From assembly GCA_965200145.1 (NCBI GenBank), contig CBDATG010000003.1, positions 806,001 to 870,000 of the forward strand: a DNA stretch of 64,000 nt, in the 5' to 3' direction. This stretch comes from CBDATG01 sp965200145. Lineage in GTDB: Bacteria > Chloroflexota > Dehalococcoidia > Lucifugimonadales > Lucifugimonadaceae. Below, piece by piece: positions 32,436 through 40,565 of the stretch; position 1 is the first letter of the stretch, and each line of letters begins with the position of its first letter. A program made the translations under genes and the position numbers. The notes beneath the pieces are model-generated. The model was not told the origin of the DNA. It saw only the letters and a list, made by a program, of their open reading frames with translations, and did not search any database.

Positions 32436-33800
32436 ATGAACACGCGGCGCCAACACCAACACCACCGCCATCATCGACACGAAGACCGGCCGCATCGACA
32501 CCACTACGACGCGGAGATGCTGAGCGTAGAAGAGGCGCGCGACCGCATTCTCGGCCACTTCTCGCAACTCGGTTCCGCGAATGTCCCCCTGCTAGATGCG
32601 ATCGGACTGACACTCGCCACCGACCTGGTCGCGACCATCGACGTACCGCCGCACGACAACTCCGCGATGGATGGATACGCACTCCGCTACGCCGATATCA
32701 CGCAAGCGAGTGAAACCAACGCAGTGCTGCTGCCAGTGAACGCAACCGTTGCCGCTGGCGATGCACCCGGCGCAACGGTGCAACCGGGAACGGCTGCGCG
32801 CATCATGACCGGCGCGCCCATACCGCAAGGCGCAGATGCGGTAGTGCCGTTCGAAGACACTGACGAGTTGGAGCGCACCAACAGCCCTGACACGATTGGC
32901 ATCAAGCTGGCAGCCCAACACGGCGATAACATACGCCCTGCCGGCGAAGACATCCAGACAGGCGAAGTGGTGCTACCTGCACTCGCAGAACTCACGCCCA
33001 GCGCGATAGGTGTTGCGGCATCTCTGGGGTTGACGACAGCACCTGCGATACGCCGACCGGTCGTTGCCATAATCTCAACCGGCGACGAGCTCATCGAGCC
33101 CGGCCAACCCGCACAGCACGGCAAGATATACAACTCAAACGCCTACGCAATCGCCGCGCTCACAAAGTCGTTCGGTGCAACACCGGACATTGTAGGCATC
33201 GCTCGGGACACGGTGGAATCACTGGTTGATCTGCTACAGCGCGCCATGCGGTCTGCCGACATGATCGTCACGTCTGCTGGTGTCTCAAAGGGCGATTATG
33301 ATGTAGTCAAGGATGTGCTAGCGCAACACGGCGAGATCGCGCTGTGGTCAGTCCGTATGCGACCCGCGAAACCCCTGGCATTCGGAACGCTGAACGCTGC
33401 GGACGGTCGCAAGGTCCCGCATCTGGGACTTCCCGGCAATCCCGTCAGCGCTGCCGTGGCGTTTGAGCAGTTCGGACTGCCCGCCATCCACAAGATGATG
33501 GGCAAGGCGGAGACACCCAGACCCACAGTGCTGGCAACGCTAGATGATCCCGTCTACAACCATGACGGCAGGAGGGTGTATGCCCGCGTCCATGTCTACC
33601 TGACCCGCCACGGCGAGCTCCGCGCGACATCGGCAGGGAACCAGAGCTCGGGCGCGATGACTAGCATGGCACGCGCAAACGGTTTGGCAATCTGCCCGCA
33701 CGATGTCGCTTCCATACCCGCCGGCGACAAAGTCCAAGTCCAGATGCTAGGTTGGCACAGCGACGAACTGCTGGCGGCAGTCTTAAACGCTGTCCACTGA
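32436..33800 (+). CDS. moeA: Molybdopterin molybdenumtransferase MoeA
   Basis: MoeA inserts molybdate into adenylated molybdopterin, the last step of molybdenum cofactor synthesis. Domain landmarks are P-P-H-D-N-S-A-M-D-G-Y-A, I-M-T-G-A-P-I-P-Q-G-A-D-A-V-V, I-S-T-G-D-E-L-I-E-P-G, S-A-G-V-S-K-G-D-Y-D and G-L-P-G-N-P-V-S-A. ATG 32436 adds an unusual N-terminal stretch with about ten histidines in 20 residues. The ATG at 32518 (M-L-S-V-E-E-A) would give a conventional MoeA start. It begins 17 bases after pheT, with no other molybdenum gene in view. Confidence 0.93.
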   Translation: MNTRRQHQHHRHHRHEDRPHRHHYDAEMLSVEEARDRILGHFSQLGSANVPLLDAIGLTLATDLVATIDVPPHDNSAMDGYALRYADITQASETNAVLLPVNATVAAGDAPGATVQPGTAARIMTGAPIPQGADAVVPFEDTDELERTNSPDTIGIKLAAQHGDNIRPAGEDIQTGEVVLPALAELTPSAIGVAASLGLTTAPAIRRPVVAIISTGDELIEPGQPAQHGKIYNSNAYAIAALTKSFGATPDIVGIARDTVESLVDLLQRAMRSADMIVTSAGVSKGDYDVVKDVLAQHGEIALWSVRMRPAKPLAFGTLNAADGRKVPHLGLPGNPVSAAVAFEQFGLPAIHKMMGKAETPRPTVLATLDDPVYNHDGRRVYARVHVYLTRHGELRATSAGNQSSGAMTSMARANGLAICPHDVASIPAGDKVQVQMLGWHSDELLAAVLNAVH

Positions 33801-33845
33801 CACACCTGACGTAACGCCAATATCAACACGAGGAGCAACGGAGTT

Positions 33846-34787
33846 TTGCCGCAATCCAAACCTAACCGCGGGGTGTTCTCAATCCCAGTCACTCCCTTCA
33901 ACGAAGACGGCAGCGTTGACTACGAGTCGTTGCGCCGATGTGTGGCATACTGCGTCGAGGCGGGCGCACATGGCATCGTCATGCCAGTCAATGCCAGCGA
34001 AGGTCCTAGGCTGACAGATGAAGAGCGCGATGAGGTGTTGCGCGTCGGGGCGCAGACCGTGGATGGCGCAGTGCCATTCGTCGCAGGTGTCAGCGGCGTA
34101 TCACTGGAACACTGCTTGGCAAGGGCAAGGGTCGCACGCGATGCAAACGCCGACTCCATTATCGCGATGCCCGTGAACGGCATGGGCGGCGTGCAGGAGA
34201 CATACGACCTGTATGCCGCACTCGCTGATGCAACAGGGCTGGCGGTCTGGATACAGAACAACAAGCCGCCAACCGGCCCGACGATACCAACGCCAACCAT
34301 AATTCAGATGATCAACGAAATCCCCGGTGTCTCGCTCCTGAAGGAAGAGAGCCTGTTACCCGGCAATGTCATGACAGCAGTATTCGAGGCGTGCGGCGAC
34401 AGGGTCGAGTCGATCATGGGAGGCATGGGCGGCCGCTTTCTGCTGGAGGAGTACCGCCGTGGCGGTGCTGGCACTATGCCTGCTGGGCACATAACGGAGG
34501 CGCATGTCGCAGCTTGGAACGCCCTGGAAGCGGGAGGCGTAGACGATCAAGGTCAGCAGGTCGTAACCGCCGAGGCACGCGCGCTATTCAACAGACTACT
34601 GCCCGCGCTGAACTTTGAGTTCTTCTTCGGAATGACAGCCTACAAGCAGACATTCTGGCGGCGCGGCATCATCAGGACTCCAGTCACTCGCAGCCCAGGC
34701 ACCAAGCCGTTCGACAAGTACGACGCCGAGGAGCTAGATACTATACTGGCAGACCTAGACGACCTGCTGATCGACTACAAGGCATAA
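33846..34787 (+). CDS. DapA-superfamily aldolase/lyase (non-canonical)
   Basis: A 313-residue TIM-barrel protein of the dihydrodipicolinate synthase/N-acetylneuraminate lyase superfamily. The N-terminus G-V-F-S-I-P-V-T-P-F-N-E-D-G and the Schiff-base Lys in S-L-L-K-E-E-S are conserved. The proton-relay Tyr of Y-N-x-P is replaced: the segment reads W-I-Q-N-N-K-P-P-T-G. The G-T-T-G-E loop reads N-A-S-E-G. True lysine-pathway activity is therefore unlikely; a retro-aldol or hydratase role on another 2-oxo acid is more plausible. The start is TTG 33846. The last bases belong to a tandemly duplicated unit. Confidence 0.8.
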   Translation: MPQSKPNRGVFSIPVTPFNEDGSVDYESLRRCVAYCVEAGAHGIVMPVNASEGPRLTDEERDEVLRVGAQTVDGAVPFVAGVSGVSLEHCLARARVARDANADSIIAMPVNGMGGVQETYDLYAALADATGLAVWIQNNKPPTGPTIPTPTIIQMINEIPGVSLLKEESLLPGNVMTAVFEACGDRVESIMGGMGGRFLLEEYRRGGAGTMPAGHITEAHVAAWNALEAGGVDDQGQQVVTAEARALFNRLLPALNFEFFFGMTAYKQTFWRRGIIRTPVTRSPGTKPFDKYDAEELDTILADLDDLLIDYKA

Positions 34788-35050
34788 GCGCGCATTCACA
34801 GGGATAGACAGGATTGGGCGGGATAGGGTGCGATGACACGTGCAGGATTGGGGGCCGCCTATCACTTTGCATCATGCGTATCCTGCGTATCCTTGTTGGT
34901 CATTCCGCCTGCTGATCGACTACAAGGCATAAGCGCGCATTCACAGGGATAGACAGGATAGGGCAGGATAGGGTGTGATGACACGTGCAGGATTGGGGCC
35001 CTATCACTTTGCATCATGCGTATCCTGCGTATCCTTGTTGGTCATTCCGC
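34763..35050. repeat. 145-bp tandem duplication containing dispersed repeats
   Basis: Two consecutive, nearly identical units (34763-34907 and 34908-35050). Each has the last eight codons and stop of the DapA-like gene, CACAGGGATAGACAGGAT, a spacer with TGACACGTGCAGGATTGGGG, and the reverse arm TGCGTATCCTGCGTATCCTT. The second unit has small deletions. This accounts for the whole gap before the convergent adenine methylase gene, whose stop lies within the second unit. Confidence 0.9.
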
Positions 35051-35998
35051 TATGATCAGCAGCTCGTGCGACTGCTTGACATGATGCGCTGTTCCACGCG
35101 CCACGCGGTTTATGCCGATGCGTGTCTCGCCCTGTCCCATCGTGTACTGCCATCCCACCTCTACGATGCGACAGTCCGCGTACCATCGGCGCACTGTCTC
35201 GCAGTCGTTGTATGACAGCACAAATCCTCCGCGGTGGGCATACAACATATCCCGTAGGCGTGCGTGATCAAAGCCTCTGTGGTGCACTGGAAAGTTGCGC
35301 TGCGGGTAGATGCCGCGAAACATGCGGCTGTCGCCATCTAGATAGTACGGCGGGTCGCAGTAGAGAAAATCCGTCTGGTGATCGGCGAGTGTTGACTCGA
35401 ACGAGCCGGTTGCGACCGTGATGTTCGGCGCGCTGAAATCGCGCACCTTGTCGACGAGCCGAGTGAAGCGGCGGCGATCATTGTAGATGCTTGACATCCA
35501 GCCTAGGAATCCGGGTCCGTAACTGAGATTGTGGTTGAACCAGTAGTGCGCCGCCAGCTCAAGCGCGTCTGTGATCCGCTCGTCGCCCTTCCAATGCGCC
35601 TTGAGACGCGCCTTCACTTCGGCATAGGTTGGCTTGTCCGGAGTCCATTGCGACAGCCGATCTGCCAACGGGACAGGTTGGCGCAGCTGCACCTGCCAGT
35701 AGTTCGTAAGAATATCGAACACATCGTAACCGCGCACTGGCACGCCAAGCTCCCTGGCGCACGCGATCTCAACGGAGCCGCCGCCGAAGAACGGCGATAC
35801 AATGCCGTCCAAGCCGTCTGGCAGATGCTCGATCACATGCCCGACCGCGAGGCTCTTCCCGCCTGCATAACGTAGTGGTAAGCCGTCGTACCTGCGGTAC
35901 TTATGGCGCCCCTTGCCACGCAAGCGTCGCAGTAACGCAGCGCGGGGAGTCAAGGCGGGTTCGAGCAGGCTGACCTCGGGATTTTTCGTTAGCTGCAC
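35042..35998 (-). CDS. DNA adenine methyltransferase (D12 class)
   Basis: A 318-residue N6-adenine methyltransferase of the Dam/D12 class. The SAM motif is seen as L-R-Y-A-G-G-K-S and S-P-F-F-G-G-G-S-V-E. The catalytic motif is Y-C-D-P-P-Y-Y-L-D, with L-S-Y-N-D-C near the C-terminus. It differs from housekeeping Dam by an internal insert after the first motif. It precedes, on the same strand, a type I-like modification system; it could be part of that block or a solitary methylase. The recognition sequence is unknown. Confidence 0.88.
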   Translation of the reverse strand: MQLTKNPEVSLLEPALTPRAALLRRLRGKGRHKYRRYDGLPLRYAGGKSLAVGHVIEHLPDGLDGIVSPFFGGGSVEIACARELGVPVRGYDVFDILTNYWQVQLRQPVPLADRLSQWTPDKPTYAEVKARLKAHWKGDERITDALELAAHYWFNHNLSYGPGFLGWMSSIYNDRRRFTRLVDKVRDFSAPNITVATGSFESTLADHQTDFLYCDPPYYLDGDSRMFRGIYPQRNFPVHHRGFDHARLRDMLYAHRGGFVLSYNDCETVRRWYADCRIVEVGWQYTMGQGETRIGINRVARGTAHHVKQSHELLIIAE

Positions 35999-36068
35999 AG
36001 TGGAAACTCAAGCGAAGTTCAGGGTCAGCCCAAGTGAGGAGTATCTAACGTTAACGAATACAAGCGCG

Positions 36069-36776
36069 CTACACCGACAACCGTTGGAGCTGCCGCCGTC
36101 CTTCAACGATCTGGGTCACTACTCGCCGCATCGTCACCGCCTTCTCAACGCGATCAAGCGTTACCAAGTCCGGAATTTCTGCTGCATCGATCACTGCATT
36201 TGCAAGGTCGTCAGGGTGCAGTGTCGGATAAGACTTGCCCCATCTCGAGATCGATGTAAGCAGGGCGTTCAACGGACCTTTTAGCAACAGAAAGAGCAGG
36301 CACGAGGCATCTTCAATTACGCCGTTGCAGGATTCCAACAAGCTGCCGCCGGGCTCCAGCACGAAGAAATCGGTCGTGTAGTAGGTGCCATCTCTCCCGC
36401 CGATGATGGCGAACTTCTTGAGGTATGGGCGCGTTTTCGGGACTAGCACACACCAGCGATCGAGCGTCATTGCCTTGCGTTGTTGCACCTTGCGCCGAAT
36501 GCGGTCTTCCTGCTTACGCAGCTCGGGGTCAACCTCAGGTGCGCTTGGATCGACCGTTCGCGGCGCCGTCAACCCTAGTCTGTCGACATCACCGATCTCG
36601 CAGTAGCGGTACATGACTTCGGGTTCTGAGTCGACTCGCTGGCCCTGTCCCACGGTGAAGACATGGCAGATTGGCAACGGCTCAGAGGCCGCGCTCTGGT
36701 GCAAAGCATGGTCGGCATCCAGGCGAATGTTCGGCTCGGTGCGTAGGTTTGTCGTCTCGATGCGCTTCAGGACCAT
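36069..36776 (-). CDS. Half-size specificity subunit (HsdS-like)
   Basis: A 235-residue protein whose start overlaps the methylase stop by ten bases, the usual M-S order of type I-like systems. It carries the segment Y-C-E-I-G-D-V and the mid-region L-V-P-K-T-R-P-Y and Y-Y-T-T-D-F-F-V-L-E-P, resembling the target-recognition domain plus a helical spacer. Only one recognition half is present, whereas classical HsdS has two; such half subunits act as dimers in some type I and type IIB enzymes. The assignment depends on context and weak motif likeness. Confidence 0.65.
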   Translation of the reverse strand: MVLKRIETTNLRTEPNIRLDADHALHQSAASEPLPICHVFTVGQGQRVDSEPEVMYRYCEIGDVDRLGLTAPRTVDPSAPEVDPELRKQEDRIRRKVQQRKAMTLDRWCVLVPKTRPYLKKFAIIGGRDGTYYTTDFFVLEPGGSLLESCNGVIEDASCLLFLLLKGPLNALLTSISRWGKSYPTLHPDDLANAVIDAAEIPDLVTLDRVEKAVTMRRVVTQIVEGRRQLQRLSV

Positions 36777-38821
36777 ATTCGTGCTTCCTTCAACGCCGGC
36801 AGGATGTGATCGAGATCGTTTCGCAGGTCTGTAATCTCGGACTTCGCAGTACGCCGATATCCCAAGTAACCTACCTGTGCGAACAGAATCGTCCCGTTGG
36901 CGTGCAGGTTTTGCACCGCATCCATTTGATATGACCGTGCGAGTTCATCGTATGTTTTCTTCTGCGCGAACAGGAGCGAAGTCTTGGTCATTGTGTGCGG
37001 GTAGAACGCATCGGACGGGAGTGACACTATTGCCTTGATCCAGAAGTGCTTGATCAAGAAATCCCGACCAGGTGTCGAACTTCTGGAGTCCAATAGGCTG
37101 TTAGGTACGACAGCACCGAGCCTGCCGCCGGGACTCAAGAACTGGAACCACCGCTCCAAGAATATCTCTTCGCTGTTGCTGGTCCGCTTCGCAACCGTGA
37201 AAGTGGCGAGATGTGCGTCCTGCTGTTCGTCGGTGAAATCTACTGCGAACGGCGGATTCGTGATGATCGCGTCAAAGGAATCGACGACAGACTGCGGATA
37301 AGGCGGCACAGTGCGAGCTCGCGAGATGGCAATGTGCGGATAGTGGGATAGCGGCAGTAAACCATCGCCATTTTCCGGGCCAGAGAAGATCGATGATGAA
37401 CCGTCGCCGTGGACAAACATGTTGACTTGCGCTGTCAATCCCAGGTCGGAGTTGATCTCCATGCCAAAACAAGATTCCCTGGCCCAATCATTACGGCGCG
37501 GACCGCCGATGACGTTTGCCAACACACTTTGCGTTGCAGGACTGTGGCTGCCGGACCGCGTCTTTGAATAGTCCTTGAGGTGTGCATGAATACAGTCCAT
37601 CGCGCGTATCAGGAACGTGCCAGCACCGGCAGACGGGTCAAGGATTTTCGGTGGGAGATTGCCGCGAGCCGCTCGCGCAACAGACCATTCGCCCAGATCG
37701 AGGGCTTGAACGACGAACTCCGCGATGTTGGCGTGAGTGAAGAACTGCCCCTTTGACTGTTTGAAACCTGCCCTCATGATGTACTCGAAGAAAGAGCCGA
37801 GCATGTCCTGTCCTGACGATGAGTTGGCTAGGTCGGTGAAGTGGTACCGCTCTAGTCGCTCGATGGCATACCTGATCTGGGCATCTGTTCCCTTTCCCGG
37901 CACACGAACATCCACAGCGGCTGCCTCCGCTGCGGAGTAACCAAGACGCTCCACCAATGCCTCACGATACAGCTTGGTGATACGAGAGAGCGCAACGCCA
38001 ACAGGTTCACCGTCCAGCACCTGAAACCTGTACCGTTGCCCAGGTGCGGTCAAGGTTTCGTCGTAAGCCTTAGCGAAAATCAACCGCGTAATGAGATTGA
38101 AGACCTCAGAGTCAGTCTCACTCCCGCCGCCCCAGAGTACATTGTGCAGGTTGCGCTGAAGGTGCGCCAGCTCCGTGACACCGACCTCGCGCCTGAGATC
38201 CTTAACCGCGCTACCGTTAACGTACGGCTCCTTCCGCGGCTTCCCGTAGTTCGCCGGGATCGTGTCGGACTGTACAGGCTGAGCTGCCCTGGACCACTCA
38301 ACGTGCGTGGACCACTCAACAGAATCGACTAACTCAAGCTCAACGGGGGTTGCACCTTGGCGATCCGGGCGCCAAGTGCCGTACGCAAGGCAAGACGGGC
38401 GTGGGTCAATGAAGCCAACCAGACCGAATAGCTGTTCCTCCCACGCGGCTTCTTTCTCCGCGTACCAGGCCTCCGGGGTCTTGAGCTCAATCACGCAGTA
38501 CGGCGCAGGGTGTTTGGAAGTAAGGCGGGAAATCACGATATCCGCATACTTGTCACGCTGTCCCCTTCCAACACGTGCCCTAACTCGATGCTCGATCGAC
38601 ACAGACTCCGGACGATAACCCAAGTCATGCACGATGTGGGTTATATAAAGGGCGCGGACCAACTCCTCAGGATGGTCCTTAACCGGGTCCCTGTCAGTAC
38701 GGATAGACGGGCCATAGACGGGCAAGTCATCTCGCAACCCAACGACGCAGTCATCGGCCTCTCCGATACGCCGCCGCAACATCTCCAACAATGCCTCACT
38801 GCCGTTCCCTAACTGCGTCAT
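36767..38821 (-). CDS. Fused restriction-modification subunit (nuclease + N6-adenine methylase)
   Basis: A 684-residue protein. The N-terminal domain resembles HsdR_N/type IIG nucleases, with D94 (K-Y-A-D-I-V-I) and the E-x-K pair E112/K114 (V-I-E-L-K-T-P), the PD-(D/E)xK pattern. The rest is an HsdM-type methylase with motif I L-D-P-S-A-G-A-G-T-F near residue 390 and motif IV T-N-P-P-F near 522. Restriction and modification are thus joined, as in BcgI-like enzymes. No separate HsdR helicase is seen. ATG 38821 has AAAGGA seven bases upstream, so a more upstream ATG was rejected. Confidence 0.85.
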   Translation of the reverse strand: MTQLGNGSEALLEMLRRRIGEADDCVVGLRDDLPVYGPSIRTDRDPVKDHPEELVRALYITHIVHDLGYRPESVSIEHRVRARVGRGQRDKYADIVISRLTSKHPAPYCVIELKTPEAWYAEKEAAWEEQLFGLVGFIDPRPSCLAYGTWRPDRQGATPVELELVDSVEWSTHVEWSRAAQPVQSDTIPANYGKPRKEPYVNGSAVKDLRREVGVTELAHLQRNLHNVLWGGGSETDSEVFNLITRLIFAKAYDETLTAPGQRYRFQVLDGEPVGVALSRITKLYREALVERLGYSAAEAAAVDVRVPGKGTDAQIRYAIERLERYHFTDLANSSSGQDMLGSFFEYIMRAGFKQSKGQFFTHANIAEFVVQALDLGEWSVARAARGNLPPKILDPSAGAGTFLIRAMDCIHAHLKDYSKTRSGSHSPATQSVLANVIGGPRRNDWARESCFGMEINSDLGLTAQVNMFVHGDGSSSIFSGPENGDGLLPLSHYPHIAISRARTVPPYPQSVVDSFDAIITNPPFAVDFTDEQQDAHLATFTVAKRTSNSEEIFLERWFQFLSPGGRLGAVVPNSLLDSRSSTPGRDFLIKHFWIKAIVSLPSDAFYPHTMTKTSLLFAQKKTYDELARSYQMDAVQNLHANGTILFAQVGYLGYRRTAKSEITDLRNDLDHILPALKEARIWS

Positions 38822-39019
38822 CAACGGTCCTTTCATCATCGTGGCGCAGTGGCAACATCGGTCAGTCAGGCACCATTTCACCGACCCAACGCCGATTGTA
38901 TTCGGCTCAACAGTTGAAAATCATGGGCACAACTTACTAACAAACCCGAATCTTTTGCAGCGGCACCATGCAATCGTTGAGTTCAACTGATGGCGCGTGT
39001 TCAAATGGGGCTCCGAGCA

Positions 39020-40087
39020 TCACGCCGCCATTCTCGCGCCTGACACCGCGTCGGCCACGGCTGGTGTGGCGCCATCCAAGCTGAGCTGGCGCGTCGGAGG
39101 TGTCACGTCAACATGCCTATCGCCGTCCAGACGCGTCCGCTCCGCTTCAATCAGCGACTCAACGCCCGGCCAGCTCGATGCTCCCATCTCAAGAAGCGCA
39201 GTCGCCCAGGGTCCGTCGTGCTCGCTCGGGACGTAAACGGGCGTTGCCGACAAACCTTGCCTGCGTCGTGCTAGCTCTTCGGTCGCGCCTGTCCAGGTAC
39301 CGCCCTTTCCTACCTCGGCGGCGGCAATCAAGGAGTGTTGTGCGAGCGCGAATATCAGCTTGTTGCGTGCCATGGCGTTACCGACTGTGAAACGCGCATC
39401 CGGATCGTACGGCGTGCAGAGCACAAGGTTGCCATCCCCGATGAATTGGCGGCTCTCGGCAGACCGTGCATGTTTGGCAAGGCTCTCCACGAGGACGCCG
39501 ACCGCAACGCCGCCGGCCGTCAACGCCCCGTTCATGCCTGCCCTGTCGATCCCTCTGGCACCGCCGGACACGATGACCTTGCCGTGTTCCGCCGCGGATG
39601 CGCCAACCTCCGACGCGAAGTCAAGGTCAACTTCCGCCGCGTTGCGCGATCCCTGTATCGCAAGCCAGCCTCGCTCCAACAACTCAATGTCGCCGTAACC
39701 GAACAACAGCGGCGGCGCGCTGCCACCCAGCCGATCAACAAAAGGGCGAGGATATGCCGCGTCGTACCGGCTGATGATCCAGATGCCAGCACGCAACCAA
39801 GCCTCAACGGCCGTTCCCATCGCAAACCCTCGCCGCAACAGCGCGCGCAAGCGTGCACCAAACTCCGGCCGGAACTCACCATCCGCCACAAGACGGTCAA
39901 TGACATCATCGCCACGCCGAGACTGCAACACCGCGATAGTCTCACCGATGCCCTGCATAGCAGCATCCACCCGCGACAGCTCGCGCACAGTCAGCCGCCG
40001 TGCATCCGCAGACGATCCGCCGCCGGCAATCAGCGGCGATGCCAACAACACTGTGGCGCGCGTGGAATCTGTGATGGTGGTGGTCAA
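39020..40087 (-). CDS. DprA-like (Rossmann, DNA-processing) protein
   Basis: A 355-residue protein with the DprA/Smf fold. An N-terminal helical domain precedes Y-P-x-P-F-V-D-R-L and P-P-L-L-F-G-Y-G-D-I. The Rossmann core has I-Q-G-S-R-N-A, I-V-S-G-G-A-R-G-I-D-R-A-G-M-N-G-A-L, N-A-M-A-R-N-K-L-I-F-A-L-A and V-G-K-G-G-T-W. Classical DprA loads RecA on incoming single-stranded DNA; family members also appear in defence loci. The start is TTG 40087. Ten bases upstream, on the same strand, ends a phosphoribosyltransferase-like stub, the partner commonly fused to helicases beside such genes. Confidence 0.85.
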   Translation of the reverse strand: MTTTITDSTRATVLLASPLIAGGGSSADARRLTVRELSRVDAAMQGIGETIAVLQSRRGDDVIDRLVADGEFRPEFGARLRALLRRGFAMGTAVEAWLRAGIWIISRYDAAYPRPFVDRLGGSAPPLLFGYGDIELLERGWLAIQGSRNAAEVDLDFASEVGASAAEHGKVIVSGGARGIDRAGMNGALTAGGVAVGVLVESLAKHARSAESRQFIGDGNLVLCTPYDPDARFTVGNAMARNKLIFALAQHSLIAAAEVGKGGTWTGATEELARRRQGLSATPVYVPSEHDGPWATALLEMGASSWPGVESLIEAERTRLDGDRHVDVTPPTRQLSLDGATPAVADAVSGARMAA

Positions 40088-40095
40088 GAGTATGC

Positions 40096-40305
40096 TCAGG
40101 ACTTAGTCGCGCTTGCCAATGCTATAGGGATTATGGAACCGCTACCGCATTGCATCAAACGATATCCTGCAACTGTAAGCGTCCATCTGGAATCGACGAT
40201 ATCGTCAACCAGAAATACCGCGCCGCCGCGCACCGCATCTGGAGCAACGGTCAAGCTGTCCCAGGCGTTCCGGGCTTGGTGTGTGCTGTTTTGCATTCCC
40301 GTCAC
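40096..40305 (-). pseudogene. C-terminal fragment of a phosphoribosyltransferase-type protein
   Basis: A 69-codon frame with the PRPP-binding signature A-V-F-L-V-D-D-I-V-D-S-R-W-T-L, followed by a helix and P-I-A-L-A. This looks like the last 70 residues of the phosphoribosyltransferase domain that is fused to RecQ-type helicases and placed next to DprA-like genes. The upstream helicase body is absent: the frame begins at GTG/ATG, and an in-frame TGA lies eight codons upstream of its first codon. The DprA-like gene starts 8 bases after its stop. Fragment or minimal protein; expression is uncertain. Confidence 0.6.
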
Positions 40306-40517
40306 ACCACATCCCCATCCCGGTCACTTGCACCACCGTGCCTTTGCCGCCGCGCCGCGGACATCATCAGCCATACGGGTATGACCACTATGACTGCGCC
40401 TAGGAATACGACTATCGGCCAGGTGCCGAAGCCGAAGAGGTGCCCTAGCAGGTCGCGCATCCACTGCACCAGTGTCGGGTCGACGGTCTCGGAGTGATGC
40501 AGTAGCACCGTTAGCAT
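40302..40517 (-). CDS. Small single-span membrane protein
   Basis: A 71-residue frame starting at ATG 40517. A central strongly hydrophobic helix (residues about 31-52, P-I-V-V-F-L-G-A-V-I-V-V-I-P) is followed by a basic, hydrophilic tail (R-R-Q-R-H). No family is recognised. It lies between the MFS gene and the phosphoribosyltransferase stub and touches the stub's start by four bases. A chance frame cannot be excluded, but the amphipathic-TM-basic layout is protein-like. Confidence 0.4.
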   Translation of the reverse strand: MLTVLLHHSETVDPTLVQWMRDLLGHLFGFGTWPIVVFLGAVIVVIPVWLMMSAARRQRHGGASDRDGDVV

Positions 40518-40565
40518 GACACATGCCCAGCGCAGACGAATCAGCGCGGTATCGTTCGCCCGCCG

